From: Collinsella sp.
GTDB taxonomy: Bacteria; Actinomycetota; Coriobacteriia; Coriobacteriales; Coriobacteriaceae
Assembly: GCA_022745215.1 (NCBI GenBank)
Contig: JAIIWC010000004.1
Location: forward strand, 1 to 53,606
Reading direction: 5' to 3'
DNA: 53,606 bases
Positions 8,326-16,476 of this stretch are shown here, piece by piece (positions within the stretch are counted from its first letter, which is position 1; each line of letters starts with the position of its first letter). The translations under genes and the position numbers were made by a program. Under the pieces are notes generated by a model. The model was given only the letters and a program-made list of their open reading frames with translations, ran no database searches and was not told where the DNA came from.

Positions 8326-10056
8326 ATGTCTGCTGCACAGTATGAAGTCATTAGCCTTAGCATTTCCGATCTTGACCGCATCAAGCTTCCGCAGTTCCAG
8401 CGAAAACTCGTCTGGAATAAACAAAAGAAGGACCAGTTCATCGAGACGCTGCATGAAGGCCTACCGTTCGGAGCGATCCTTGTCTACCCGATGAACAATG
8501 AACCCGATTCGACGCTTCTTATCCTTGATGGGCAGCAGCGCCTCTCCACCATTAGGGAATTCCAAGAGCACCCGTTACTCTTCTGGAAGCCGCTCAATGA
8601 ATCCGCCTACAAAGAATGTCTCGACAGCGTAAACCAGCATCTTTCCGAAGACACCCAGCTGAGTCCCAAGGATTTTGACGAAATACTCGGGTACGACATA
8701 AACAAATACTACGACTGGCTCTATGCGACCGCATCTCAAGAGGACGACCGCGAGGCCATCAAGTCCCTAATACTCAACTTGCGCACCAAACTTGATAGCT
8801 ACATCGATCCTGATAGTTTGAAGATCCCCGCCATCAGGTACTTCGGAAGCAAAGATCGAATCGCCGCCGTATTCTCGAACCTCAACCGCGGCGGCATCCC
8901 CCTCTCCAAATACGAAATCTACAGCGCGGCATGGATTCACACGGAGATTCCGCTCCTTCCGCATGGTGAGTCTGATTTGCAGGACGAGATTCTGCAAAAC
9001 GTTAAAGACTACTATGCGGAAATGGAGAACAGTACGGAATTTGAGCTCGAAGGATTCTCAGAAGACGAGCTCACAAAGAATCGCGTCATCAACCTTTCTG
9101 AATATGGAACAGCGCTCGGCATGTTCATTCAGAAACATCTCTCCTCGCTTGTCCCAAAGACCGCATCCTCGGCATCCGAAATCGGCTTTGGCGTTCTCGG
9201 CATTGCAGCCGGCATAGACAACAAGCGACTTGGTGAATTGAACAGCTCGCTGGACGACATCAATAGAAACCTCCAATCCGATCTTGAGCACATCGCTCGT
9301 ATCTGCACGAACCTTCACGGCGTGTTCTCGAAGATCCTGAAGGTATTCAAAGCAAAAAAGAATGACGAATATGCTCAGGGCATCTCAACAACTTTCAAGA
9401 CGCTCTCCTACTTTGCAGCTCTTTGGGACCTCGATCCAAGTTCCATCGAATACCAGAACTCTCTGATCAACATCAAGAGCAGCTACGTCTACGACGCCCT
9501 TACAAAAGCCTGGTCTTCGCACGGCGATCAACGACTCTACGAGTACTACCCCAAGATCAAGCGCAGGGATTACCTTACCCCTGTCCCTCGAGACAAATTT
9601 ATCGACGCATTCCGCCAATGGCTGAGCGATGATACTCCGAACATCCTCTTCTCTGGAGAGATCAAAGCACTGGTAACCATCCATGCCAACCTGACCTACC
9701 TCGCCGCTGCCGTTCCGTACGCCATGGATTTCGAACTCGAGCACATCATTGCAAAGAAGCTCATCAATGCAAGTGACAACCCGGGCAGACGAGCGGTCCA
9801 TGGCGGTTCCATCGGCAACTGCATGTATCTCCCCAAACTTCAAAACAACAAGAAGAAGGAGAAGAACCTTTACCAGGTGAACGACTACGGGGAGTTCGAT
9901 GAGCTCATTGTCGATTCTCTCTACCCCACAAGGGATGACCTTGCCGCCGCCACCGCCGCGCTATCCCAAAAGAATTTCATAACCGTCAACGACATCATCC
10001 TGAAGAGATCGCTCCTTATTGGTGGCTCGCTTATTGATGCACTGCTTAAGAACTAA
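8326..10056 (+). CDS. DUF262 and DUF1524 protein (GmrSD-type nuclease family)
   Basis: A 576-residue protein with the two-part layout of GmrSD-like enzymes. The N-terminal DUF262 domain, a ParB-like NTPase fold, shows PQFQRKLVW near residue 22 and the DGQQR motif at residues 68-72. The C-terminal region near residues 465-520 has the DUF1524 HNH-type pattern ELEHIIAKK...GSIGNCMYLPKLQNN, with the expected His and Asn residues. GmrSD restricts phage DNA bearing modified bases; many relatives are predicted phage defence proteins. ATG 8326 has AAGGAG upstream. The small divergent gene beside it may be a partner. Confidence 0.85.
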   Translation: MSAAQYEVISLSISDLDRIKLPQFQRKLVWNKQKKDQFIETLHEGLPFGAILVYPMNNEPDSTLLILDGQQRLSTIREFQEHPLLFWKPLNESAYKECLDSVNQHLSEDTQLSPKDFDEILGYDINKYYDWLYATASQEDDREAIKSLILNLRTKLDSYIDPDSLKIPAIRYFGSKDRIAAVFSNLNRGGIPLSKYEIYSAAWIHTEIPLLPHGESDLQDEILQNVKDYYAEMENSTEFELEGFSEDELTKNRVINLSEYGTALGMFIQKHLSSLVPKTASSASEIGFGVLGIAAGIDNKRLGELNSSLDDINRNLQSDLEHIARICTNLHGVFSKILKVFKAKKNDEYAQGISTTFKTLSYFAALWDLDPSSIEYQNSLINIKSSYVYDALTKAWSSHGDQRLYEYYPKIKRRDYLTPVPRDKFIDAFRQWLSDDTPNILFSGEIKALVTIHANLTYLAAAVPYAMDFELEHIIAKKLINASDNPGRRAVHGGSIGNCMYLPKLQNNKKKEKNLYQVNDYGEFDELIVDSLYPTRDDLAAATAALSQKNFITVNDIILKRSLLIGGSLIDALLKN

Positions 10057-10096
10057 CAGACCGAAACCGAGGTAGACATATTGGCGCAGCCAGCGA

Positions 10097-10196
10097 GCGC
10101 CACCCAGAGCGAACAAGTTGGCATGAAAAAGGCAAGGCATAGACCTTCTGGTCATGCCTTGCCTTTTGAATGACAAATTGTCGCTCTGGGTGGCGC
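10097..10196. repeat. Nested hairpin element with shorter core
   Basis: Outer arms 10097-10124 and 10170-10196 are inverted repeats: the distal 16 bp are perfect and the remainder imperfect. They enclose a second perfect hairpin, AAAAGGCAAGGCAT paired with ATGCCTTGCCTTTT, at about 10127-10167. The architecture resembles the elements at 451 and 46085, but the core sequence differs. It lies between the DUF262 gene end and the SRP RNA end, where it might also act as a two-way terminator. Confidence 0.7.
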
Positions 10197-10242
10197 GCAG
10201 CGTCGAGCATTGCGCGGTTTGGTAAAACCGCGCAAAAAGAAA

Positions 10243-10360
10243 GCCCGTGCGCTCGATGGATCCGGATGCCCGACAGAGGCTCCTTATGGCTGCTTCCTTC
10301 CGGACCTGACCAGATTCGGAACATGTCGTCATCCGAACCCATCGAACGCGCTAGGCGCTC
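10243..10360 (-). ncRNA. ffs: Signal recognition particle RNA (small bacterial type)
   Basis: On the minus strand the apical Ffh-binding domain is recognisable as GGTCAGGTCCGGAAGGAAGC, a near-invariant SRP RNA signature (about 10290-10309). The flanks pair into a long rod, for example CGATGGGTTCGGATG with CATCCGGATCCATCG. Together with Ffh it targets nascent membrane proteins. Ends are approximate: the 5' end is placed from the promoter -10, the 3' end where the rod closes, just before a TTTCTTTTT run that probably terminates it. Confidence 0.9.
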
Positions 10361-10365
10361 GATAT

Positions 10366-10394
10366 ATCTTACCCGCTCCCGCCCGATGGGGCAA
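10366..10394 (-). promoter_or_regulatory. Promoter of the SRP RNA gene
   Basis: Leftward -35 TTGCCC (10394-10389) and -10 TAAGAT (10371-10366) are spaced by 17 bp and place the start about 7 nt further, at the 5' end of the SRP RNA. Confidence 0.6.
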
Positions 10395-10430
10395 GGTAGC
10401 TAATTTGGGATGGAGCTTTTTTGACTACTT

Positions 10431-12212
10431 TTAGATGCGGCCAAGGTCGTAGGCTTGGGCTGCCGCTTCACCGGCGCAGATGAGGTTGGTTTTGGCTTCT
10501 TGCAGATCGATTGCCCGCTCCAGGTCCATGGGCTTGCGGCAGATCGGCAAAACCAAGTCAATACCCCGCCCATACACCGCATCCAGGTTGTCAGCACGAC
10601 CGCCCACGACGGCAACAACCGGCTTGCCATAGCGCTTGGCACGGCTGGCCACGCCCACCGGCGCCTTACCGGCGGCGGATTGCTCGTCCATATTGCCCTC
10701 GCCCGTTATGACCAGGTCGACATCGCGCACGCGCTCGTCAAACCCAACGAGGTCGAGCACCGTCTCAACGCCCGAACGCAACTCGGCACCAAGTGCCAAC
10801 AGCGCGGCACCCAGACCGCCGGCAGCACCGGCGCCGGGCACACCGAGCACCGAGCCAAACGTCCGCGCACCCTCGGGCATGCGCAACAACCCCTGAGCCC
10901 GCGCCCCGGTAATTGCTGCATCGAGCAGGCGACCATAGCCGACCATCCAGCTGTCGTACCTGCGCAACACCTCGTCGTCATCCGTCGGCAAGCCCTTCTG
11001 CCCGCCAAACACCGCCAGGGCACCTCGGCGCCCCACAAGCGGATTCTCGACATCGGACAGCACGACGATGCGTGCGCCGCCCAGCACCCGAAGCGCCGGT
11101 ACCAAATCGATACTCGCCACGTGTTCAAGGCCCGCGAGACCGGGGGCGATATTGCAGCCACGGTCATCGACAAGACGCGCGCCCAGCGCTTGCAGCATGC
11201 CGGCGCCGCCGTCGTTGGTGGCGCTGCCGCCCAAGCCAATATAGATAGTCTTTGCCCCGCCACGAACCACACGGAGCATCAGCTCACCCACGCCATAGGT
11301 TGTGGCCGCCAACGCCGCCGATTCCGTGCAGGGCGAATACCCAATACCCGCCGCCTCGGCCATCTCAATAACAGCCGACTCGCACTCGCCGTCCACCAGC
11401 ATCCTGGCAGACACACGGTCGCCCAAGGGGCCTGTAACCTCGCAGGTCGAGAGCTCGCCACTGCGCACGGCGATGGCGTCGAGCGTTCCCTCGCCACCAT
11501 CCGCCAGCGGCAAAGCGCTCAGCTCGGCATCGGGCCACACACGGCGCACGCCTTCGGCAACTGCCGACTCTGCCTGCGAGCTCGACACACTGCCTTTAAA
11601 GGAGTCAATCGCCAGCAGCGCACGGCGAGGCCGGCGGCACGCGGCACCAAAATCGACCGCCTCAACGGCAGTATCTTCGACACACGCGAGCGCCTCGGCA
11701 TGAGCGGCATGCGCCTCAAGATCGGCCCCACAACCGCAGCCGGCACCATCGGCGCCACGCAGCCCACTAAAATAACCACTTAGCACCGCGCGACACTCGT
11801 CTGCCAGGACGCCGGCGGTCACATTAAACCGATGATTCAGGCGCGAATCGGCATTGAGGTCGTATAGCGATCCCAGAGCGCCCGCTTTAGCATCAGCCGC
11901 GCCGTACACGCAGCGCCCCACGCGCGCGTTAACCATAAGCCCCGCGCACATGCAGCAGGGCTCGAGCGTCACGTAGACCGTGCAATCGGAAAGGCGCCAG
12001 CGTCCAAGCGACTGAGCGGCGGCGCATAGGGCCGCAAACTCGGCATGCGCCGAAGGATCTTGGTCGAGCTCGCGGCGATTATGCGCCCTCGCGACGATCT
12101 CGCCCGCGCGCACCACTACAGCACCGATCGGCACCTCGCCCACCGCCGCGGCGGCACGCGCCTCCGCCAGCGCCTCGCTCATGAACTTCTCATCGATTTC
12201 GGTGATCGTCAT
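10431..12212 (-). CDS. tRNA adenosine deaminase TadA fused to glycerate kinase
   Basis: A 593-residue fusion. Residues 1-150 are TadA, which converts A34 to inosine in tRNA-Arg: the zinc and catalytic motifs HAE (56-58) and PCCMC (85-89) are intact. A Cys/Ala-rich linker of about 45 residues follows. From about residue 196 to the end is a GlxK/GarK-type glycerate kinase (AIDSFKGSVSS, LPLADGGEGT, GLGGSATNDGG, ITGEGNMDEQSAAGK), which phosphorylates glycerate with ATP. The frame is continuous, with no stop or internal ribosome site at the junction. ATG 12212 is chosen for its GGGAAGG ribosome site. The two activities have no obvious metabolic link. Confidence 0.9.
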   Translation of the reverse strand: MTITEIDEKFMSEALAEARAAAAVGEVPIGAVVVRAGEIVARAHNRRELDQDPSAHAEFAALCAAAQSLGRWRLSDCTVYVTLEPCCMCAGLMVNARVGRCVYGAADAKAGALGSLYDLNADSRLNHRFNVTAGVLADECRAVLSGYFSGLRGADGAGCGCGADLEAHAAHAEALACVEDTAVEAVDFGAACRRPRRALLAIDSFKGSVSSSQAESAVAEGVRRVWPDAELSALPLADGGEGTLDAIAVRSGELSTCEVTGPLGDRVSARMLVDGECESAVIEMAEAAGIGYSPCTESAALAATTYGVGELMLRVVRGGAKTIYIGLGGSATNDGGAGMLQALGARLVDDRGCNIAPGLAGLEHVASIDLVPALRVLGGARIVVLSDVENPLVGRRGALAVFGGQKGLPTDDDEVLRRYDSWMVGYGRLLDAAITGARAQGLLRMPEGARTFGSVLGVPGAGAAGGLGAALLALGAELRSGVETVLDLVGFDERVRDVDLVITGEGNMDEQSAAGKAPVGVASRAKRYGKPVVAVVGGRADNLDAVYGRGIDLVLPICRKPMDLERAIDLQEAKTNLICAGEAAAQAYDLGRI

Positions 12213-12263
12213 CGTTCGCCTTCCCTGTTGCAAATCCAAAACGATGCTATCATTACGACTCAC

Positions 12264-12353
12264 GGAGAGATGGCAGAGCGGTTGAATGCGGCGGTCTTGA
12301 AAACCGTTGAGCGCGAGAGCGTTCCGGGGGTTCGAATCCCCCTCTCTCCGCCA
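12264..12353 (+). tRNA. tRNA-Ser (anticodon UGA)
   Basis: A 90-nt tRNA with acceptor stem GGAGAGA/TCTCTCC, encoded CCA end (12351-12353), long variable arm typical of serine tRNAs, T-loop GTTCGAATC and anticodon TGA at 12298-12300 in loop CTTGAAA. It reads UCA and related serine codons. Confidence 0.95.
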
Positions 12354-12356
12354 CTT

Positions 12357-12953
12357 TTAGTGATGCACCGGCGTCATGGTCCGCTCAAACAGCGCATCGA
12401 CCACGTCGGCCATCTCGGGTCGACGCTCAAGATCGTGGCCCGATTCCCACCATATCGTGAAAAGTCGAATAATACCGCCGGCGACAAACTCAGACGTCGT
12501 CTCGAGCGACACGGGGGCCAGGGCATCCTCGGCAAGCACGTTCATCACACGCTCGCGGATAGAGCGGGCAATGCGGTCGCAAATAACGTTGGTCAACATG
12601 CCCGACATGCTGCTTGCCAAAATGTTATCCATGAGCTGCTCGTGCGCCAGAATCAAATCCATGGCATCGTCCAAAATCGCGTGCCGAAGCGCGCGCACGT
12701 CCTCGGCAGACACTGTGCCGGCCTCATCGGGCTGTTTTTGCGGCAAACCCGACATAAGCTCATCGATATAAAAGGCAAAGTAATCGTTCTTGTCGCGAAA
12801 GTGCTTGTAGAACGTCGTGCGGCGAATCATGGCGCGGTCGCACAGCATGGCAACCGTCAGGTCCTCAAAACGATGCTCCTCGAGAAGCTCGGTGAAAGCA
12901 TCGAACAGGGCGCGGTAGGTTTTCTTGATGCGAAGGTCCACTGGTATCGCCAT
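12357..12953 (-). CDS. TetR-family transcriptional regulator
   Basis: A 198-residue regulator. The N-terminal helix-turn-helix (FEDLTVAMLCDRAMIRRTTFYKHF) falls at about residues 32-55, followed by a helical ligand-binding domain with the C-terminal helix pattern of the TetR_C group (GGIIRLFTIWWESG). ATG 12953 is chosen; a GTG at 12941 is an alternative because the ribosome site is weak for both. A longer frame extends upstream but lacks family similarity. It is divergent from lemA, and a palindrome over the lemA promoter may be its operator. It ends 3 bp from the tRNA-Ser gene on the other strand. Confidence 0.88.
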   Translation of the reverse strand: MAIPVDLRIKKTYRALFDAFTELLEEHRFEDLTVAMLCDRAMIRRTTFYKHFRDKNDYFAFYIDELMSGLPQKQPDEAGTVSAEDVRALRHAILDDAMDLILAHEQLMDNILASSMSGMLTNVICDRIARSIRERVMNVLAEDALAPVSLETTSEFVAGGIIRLFTIWWESGHDLERRPEMADVVDALFERTMTPVHH

Positions 12954-13061
12954 CCTCAGGGCAAAGACAACACTCGTCAATCTGTCGCATATCTTACACC
13001 TGTACCTCGCACGCTTTGCCCCAGTGCCAACCCCACCGAAAACATAACGCTTACCGGAAAG

Positions 13062-13105
13062 TTCGGCACGGCAAAACGTTGCGGGTATACTAGTAGCGTT
13101 ATACC
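13062..13105 (+). promoter_or_regulatory. lemA promoter with overlapping palindrome
   Basis: A -10 TATACT at 13086-13091 with a possible -35 TTCGGC at 13062-13067 (18-bp spacer). The inverted repeat GGTATA...TATACC (13084-13105) overlaps the -10 and could be the operator for the divergent TetR regulator. Confidence 0.5.
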
Positions 13106-13152
13106 AACGGCAGCTGGCGCATGCCGCCGCGGCCATTCGAAACGGAGACATC

Positions 13153-13704
13153 ATGATTACCGTCATCATCGGCATCGTTGTTGTCATTGTGATTGTCTGC
13201 GCCATCGCCGGCATCTACAACAACATGGTCACCAAGCGTAACCGCATCGATAACGCCTGGCAGAACATCGATACGCAGCTGCAGCGTCGCAACGACCTGA
13301 TCCCCAACCTGGTCGAGACCGTCAAGGGCTACGCCAAGCACGAGCAGGAGACGCTCTCCGCCGTGATCAGCGCGCGTAACACCGCCGTCAAGGCCACCAC
13401 GCCCGAGGCCAAGATGGAAGCCGACAACGTGCTGACCGGTGCGCTGCGTCAGCTCTTCGCCGTAGCCGAGGCCTATCCCGATCTTAAGGCAAACACCAAC
13501 TTTACGCAGCTGCAGGCATCGCTCGAGGATACCGAGAACAAGATTAGCTATGCACGCCAGAGCTACAACGATTGCGTGCTCAGCTACAACAACGCCATTC
13601 AGACGTTCCCGGCTGTCATCTTTGCCGGCATCTTCCAGTTTAAGGAGCGCCAGGGCTTCGAGGCCGCCGAAGCCGCCCGCCAGGCCCCGACCGTCAAGTT
13701 CTAA
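13153..13704 (+). CDS. lemA: LemA family membrane protein
   Basis: A 183-residue protein with one N-terminal membrane segment (residues 2-20, Ile/Val-rich) and a long helical domain outside. The motif NRIDNAWQNIDTQLQRRNDL and the following LIPNLVETVKGYAKHE are diagnostic for LemA. The biochemical role of the family is not settled; members often accompany membrane stress genes. GGAG lies 6 nt before ATG 13153. It is monocistronic, with a strong terminator 34 bp downstream. Confidence 0.93.
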   Translation: MITVIIGIVVVIVIVCAIAGIYNNMVTKRNRIDNAWQNIDTQLQRRNDLIPNLVETVKGYAKHEQETLSAVISARNTAVKATTPEAKMEADNVLTGALRQLFAVAEAYPDLKANTNFTQLQASLEDTENKISYARQSYNDCVLSYNNAIQTFPAVIFAGIFQFKERQGFEAAEAARQAPTVKF

Positions 13705-13737
13705 CAATCACGGCCGAGTCTTAATCGGGTATATGCA

Positions 13738-13782
13738 TAAACCGCCCCGTCGAATGCATACTTCGACGGGGCGGTTTCCTTT
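13738..13782 (+). terminator. Terminator after lemA
   Basis: Perfect 15-bp stem AAACCGCCCCGTCGA with its complement, 8-nt loop, then CCTTTTT. Confidence 0.85.
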
Positions 13783-13808
13783 TTCGCGTAGGTCCCCCTC
13801 TAAGCGCC

Positions 13809-14009
13809 GTGCATTTTTGGGAGTATTCAACATAACCAAGAGCATCGGGCGCCACGACAAAGGCCAAAGACCGCGAATATCCCTGCAAATCACCCGCTGT
13901 CGGCCCATAACCCCGCCTATTATTCGCGAAAAGCATCGACGAGCACGGGTTTTTGCCCGAACGTCGGTATGCAGGGGCCTTCGATTGCAGAATACTCGCA
14001 AAAATGCAC
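13809..14009. other. Multi-branched structured non-coding region
   Basis: Outer arms 13809-13828 and 13990-14009 pair at 19 of 20 positions. Inside them, AAGGCC (about 13860) can pair with GGCCTT (about 13977), CCCTGCA (13881-13887) with TGCAGGG (13970-13976), CGCGAATA (13872-13879) with TATTCGCG (13921-13928), and 13933-13972 forms a compound hairpin with CGGG/CCCG at its tip. The CCCTGCA pairing crosses the CGCGAATA helix and partly competes with the base of the last hairpin. No convincing gene lies here. It may be an unrecognised structured RNA or a larger member of the nested hairpin group. Strand not determined. Confidence 0.55.
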
Positions 14010-14040
14010 GTCGCCACCACCCCCACATGGCGCGAAGCAA

Positions 14041-14068
14041 AACAAAAGCGCGGCCTAAAAGGCCGCGC
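14041..14068 (-). terminator. Leftward terminator downstream of ilvE
   Basis: Stem GCGCGGCC/GGCCGCGC with loop TAAAA on the plus strand; leftward it is followed by TTTTGTT, a fitting U-run. Confidence 0.7.
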
Positions 14069-14122
14069 GCCATCTTTAATTTAGATCTATATTGCCCGTA
14101 ACGGCAGCGCCGAGGTAACGCA

Positions 14123-14247
14123 GGCCCGAGGGCAACCTTCCTTTCCGGCGCACTCCGCAGGACGAAAGAACCTCCGCCGCACGAAGTGCGCAGTGGAGGT
14201 TCTTTCATGTCCGAGGACGCGCCGGAAAGGAAGGTTGCCCTCGGGCC
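14123..14247. repeat. Nested hairpin element with perfect 29-bp arms
   Basis: Arms 14123-14151 and 14219-14247 are perfect 29-bp inverted repeats. The 67-nt interior holds a second perfect hairpin, GAAAGAACCTCC paired with GGAGGTTCTTTC, with a small GCAC-gaa-GTGC tip. Total length of 125 matches the elements at 451 and 46085, but the core sequence is different. It lies 16 bp from the ilvE stop. Confidence 0.8.
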
Positions 14248-14263
14248 GAACAGCTATGGCAGC

Positions 14264-15316
14264 TTACGCGACGGTATAGACCCAGTTGTGCTTATCCTCA
14301 ACAGCACCAGACTGGATACCGGTCAGGGTCTCGCGAAGCTTCTTCATCACGGGGCCGATCTCGGTGCAGCCAGCCGGGAAGGTCACGGTCTCGTCGGCAC
14401 CGTAAACCTTGTTGTCGATCTCGCCCACCGGGGAGATGACGGCAGCGGTGCCGCACAGACCGCACTCGACGAAGGTGCCGGCCTTAACCTCGGCCCACTC
14501 GACGGGACGCTCGTCGACGGTGATGCCCAGGTCCTGAGCAACCTGAACGAGCGAACGGCGGGTGATGGAGGGCAGGATGGAGTCGGTGTGCGACTGAGGA
14601 ACGACGAGCGTGCCGTCCTCCTTCACGAACAGGACGTTGGCGCCACCGGTCTCCTCGACATAGGTGCGGGACTCGGAGTCGAGATACAGGTTCTCGGCAT
14701 AGCCCTCGCGATGGGCCTCCATCGTGGGCTTGAGGGACATGGCGTAGTTGAGGCCGGCCTTGATGTTGCCGGTGCCGTGCGGTGCCGCACGGTCATACTC
14801 GGAAACGCGCAGCTTGACGGGCTTAAGGCCACCCTTAAAGTACGGACCGACCGGGGTCACGAGAATGCGGAACGTGTACTCAGGAGCGGGAGCCACGCCG
14901 ATCACGTCACCGGAGCCGATCATAAACGGACGCACGTACAGGGTCGCACCGGAACCGAAGGGCGGAACCCAGGCGGCGTTGGCAGAAACGACCTGCTTGA
15001 CGGCCTCAACGAACTTGTCCTTGGGGAACGGGGGCATCTCGAGGCGCTGCGCAGAGTTGTACATACGCTCGGCGTTCATGTCGGGACGGAAGCAAACGAT
15101 GCTGCCGTCCTCGGCGGTGTAGGCCTTCAGGCCCTCAAAGACCTCCTGGCAGTAATGGAAGATGCCACCGCACTCGGAGACATGCAGGGTGTGGTCGGTA
15201 GTCAGGCCGCCCTCGTCCCACTCGCCATCCTTCCAATGAGCCTCGTAGCTGTAATCGGTCTTCATGTAGCCAAAGCCGAGGCTACCCCAATCGATATCCT
15301 TCTTCTCGACAGTCAT
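14264..15316 (-). CDS. ilvE: Branched-chain amino acid aminotransferase
   Basis: A 350-residue class IV PLP enzyme, full length for actinobacterial IlvE. It interconverts leucine, isoleucine and valine with their 2-oxo acids using glutamate. The PLP lysine lies in GNIKAGLNYAMSL near residue 196; CGGIFHYCQEVFEGLKAY near the N-terminus and the GLCGTAAVISPV segment binding cofactor phosphate are canonical. ATG 15316 has AAGGAG 6 nt upstream; the frame stays open further upstream without family similarity. It stands alone, followed by a nested hairpin and a terminator. Confidence 0.95.
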   Translation of the reverse strand: MTVEKKDIDWGSLGFGYMKTDYSYEAHWKDGEWDEGGLTTDHTLHVSECGGIFHYCQEVFEGLKAYTAEDGSIVCFRPDMNAERMYNSAQRLEMPPFPKDKFVEAVKQVVSANAAWVPPFGSGATLYVRPFMIGSGDVIGVAPAPEYTFRILVTPVGPYFKGGLKPVKLRVSEYDRAAPHGTGNIKAGLNYAMSLKPTMEAHREGYAENLYLDSESRTYVEETGGANVLFVKEDGTLVVPQSHTDSILPSITRRSLVQVAQDLGITVDERPVEWAEVKAGTFVECGLCGTAAVISPVGEIDNKVYGADETVTFPAGCTEIGPVMKKLRETLTGIQSGAVEDKHNWVYTVA

Positions 15317-15541
15317 ATGTCGCTCCTTACATACACAGTTGCATACTCGCGAACCCGCACGCAAGGACCGGGGCCGACCGCGTCGCAACGTCGCACGCCC
15401 GGAGCGTAGAGCCGGACGGGACACGCGGACAGCATCAAAGCCGATGGCACGTCGATTCGCATGCACGAGATTGTACTCCCCACATGCGTTGGATAAAACG
15501 TTTTTCTTTAACTAACTAAAGTATTTTCATTTGACCGAAGC

Positions 15542-15575
15542 AAAAAGGCCCGCCACCGTAAGCGGTGACGGGCCT
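15542..15575 (-). terminator. Terminator after the dedA-type gene
   Basis: Stem AGGCCCGYCACCG with complement and TAAG-type loop; leftward it is followed by TTTTT. Confidence 0.8.
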
Positions 15576-15604
15576 CAACTGCACGGTTTGCGCGCTGGCT
15601 CGAG

Positions 15605-16252
15605 CTAAGCGTTCTTTTTGCCCAGCTTAGCCTTAACCAGACCGACCACGGTCGGGATGATCGACACGGCGACGATGCCGATAATCAGCAGCTCAAAGTG
15701 CTCCTGCACAAAGGGAATGCCGCCAAAGAAGTAGCCCAGCAGCGTAAAGACCGTCGACCAGGTAATGCCGCCCAGCACGTTAAAGATGACAAAGTTGCGC
15801 CAGTGCATGCCGCCCATGCCGGCGATAAAGGGCACAAAGGTGCGGATAAACGGAAAGAAGCGGCCCAGGAAGATGGCCAGGTGGCCCCACTTGTCCAAGA
15901 AGTCCTCGGACTTTTTAATACGCTCGGGCGTCATGGCCTTGACCTTGCCCGAAGCGATAATCTTTTTGCCAAAGAAGTGACCGATCATAAAGTTGCACTG
16001 ATCACCCAAAATGGCAGCCGCCCATGCGGTGGCCAGAAGCGCCACGATGTTAAAGCCGCCGTTGTGGGCAAAGAAGCCCGAGGCAAACAGCAGCGAATCG
16101 CCGGGAAGGAACGGGAAGAACACCACGCCTGTCTCAATGAAGATGATCAGGAACACGCAGCCGTAGGCCATAAGCGGGCCGGCGGCAATCCAACTGGCGA
16201 TCGCGGTGCGCGGGTCCTTAAGCAGCTCGGCAATGAAATTGATGAAACCCAT
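15605..16252 (-). CDS. DedA family (VTT/SNARE-associated) membrane protein
   Basis: A 215-residue integral membrane protein with about five hydrophobic segments. It shows the family signature FLPGDSLLFASGFFA, the GRFFPFIRTFVPFIAGMGGM segment with conserved Arg residues, and a C-terminal pair of helices. DedA proteins move lipid carriers such as undecaprenyl phosphate across the membrane and affect proton balance; which lipid this member handles is not visible. ATG 16252 has GAGAGG about 9 nt upstream. Confidence 0.92.
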   Translation of the reverse strand: MGFINFIAELLKDPRTAIASWIAAGPLMAYGCVFLIIFIETGVVFFPFLPGDSLLFASGFFAHNGGFNIVALLATAWAAAILGDQCNFMIGHFFGKKIIASGKVKAMTPERIKKSEDFLDKWGHLAIFLGRFFPFIRTFVPFIAGMGGMHWRNFVIFNVLGGITWSTVFTLLGYFFGGIPFVQEHFELLIIGIVAVSIIPTVVGLVKAKLGKKNA

Positions 16253-16476
16253 GAAGTAAAACCTCTCAGTTGTGGGCGCGGACACGTCCAAGTTGACCAG
16301 TATACGGTTGCGGCGCGACCATGCACGCGACCGCACAAAAGCATGACTCCATTACCAGCAAGTTTGCATAACTGACACCTGTCACGCAAAGCCGTGAAAG
16401 ATTGCTCTTCCTAATCCCTAGCGAATCGCTATACTTTATTGAATCGCATTGCCATGGCGCTAAGGGAGGGCGGCCG

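Noticed and set aside
12954..13214. N-terminal extension of the TetR gene
   Set aside because: The extra frame is low-complexity, overlaps the lemA promoter and lemA start on the other strand, and lacks similarity to the family.
13708..14208. Leftward open frame of 166 codons between lemA and ilvE
   Set aside because: It crosses the lemA terminator region and a long inverted repeat, is Arg-rich without family similarity, and has no ribosome site.
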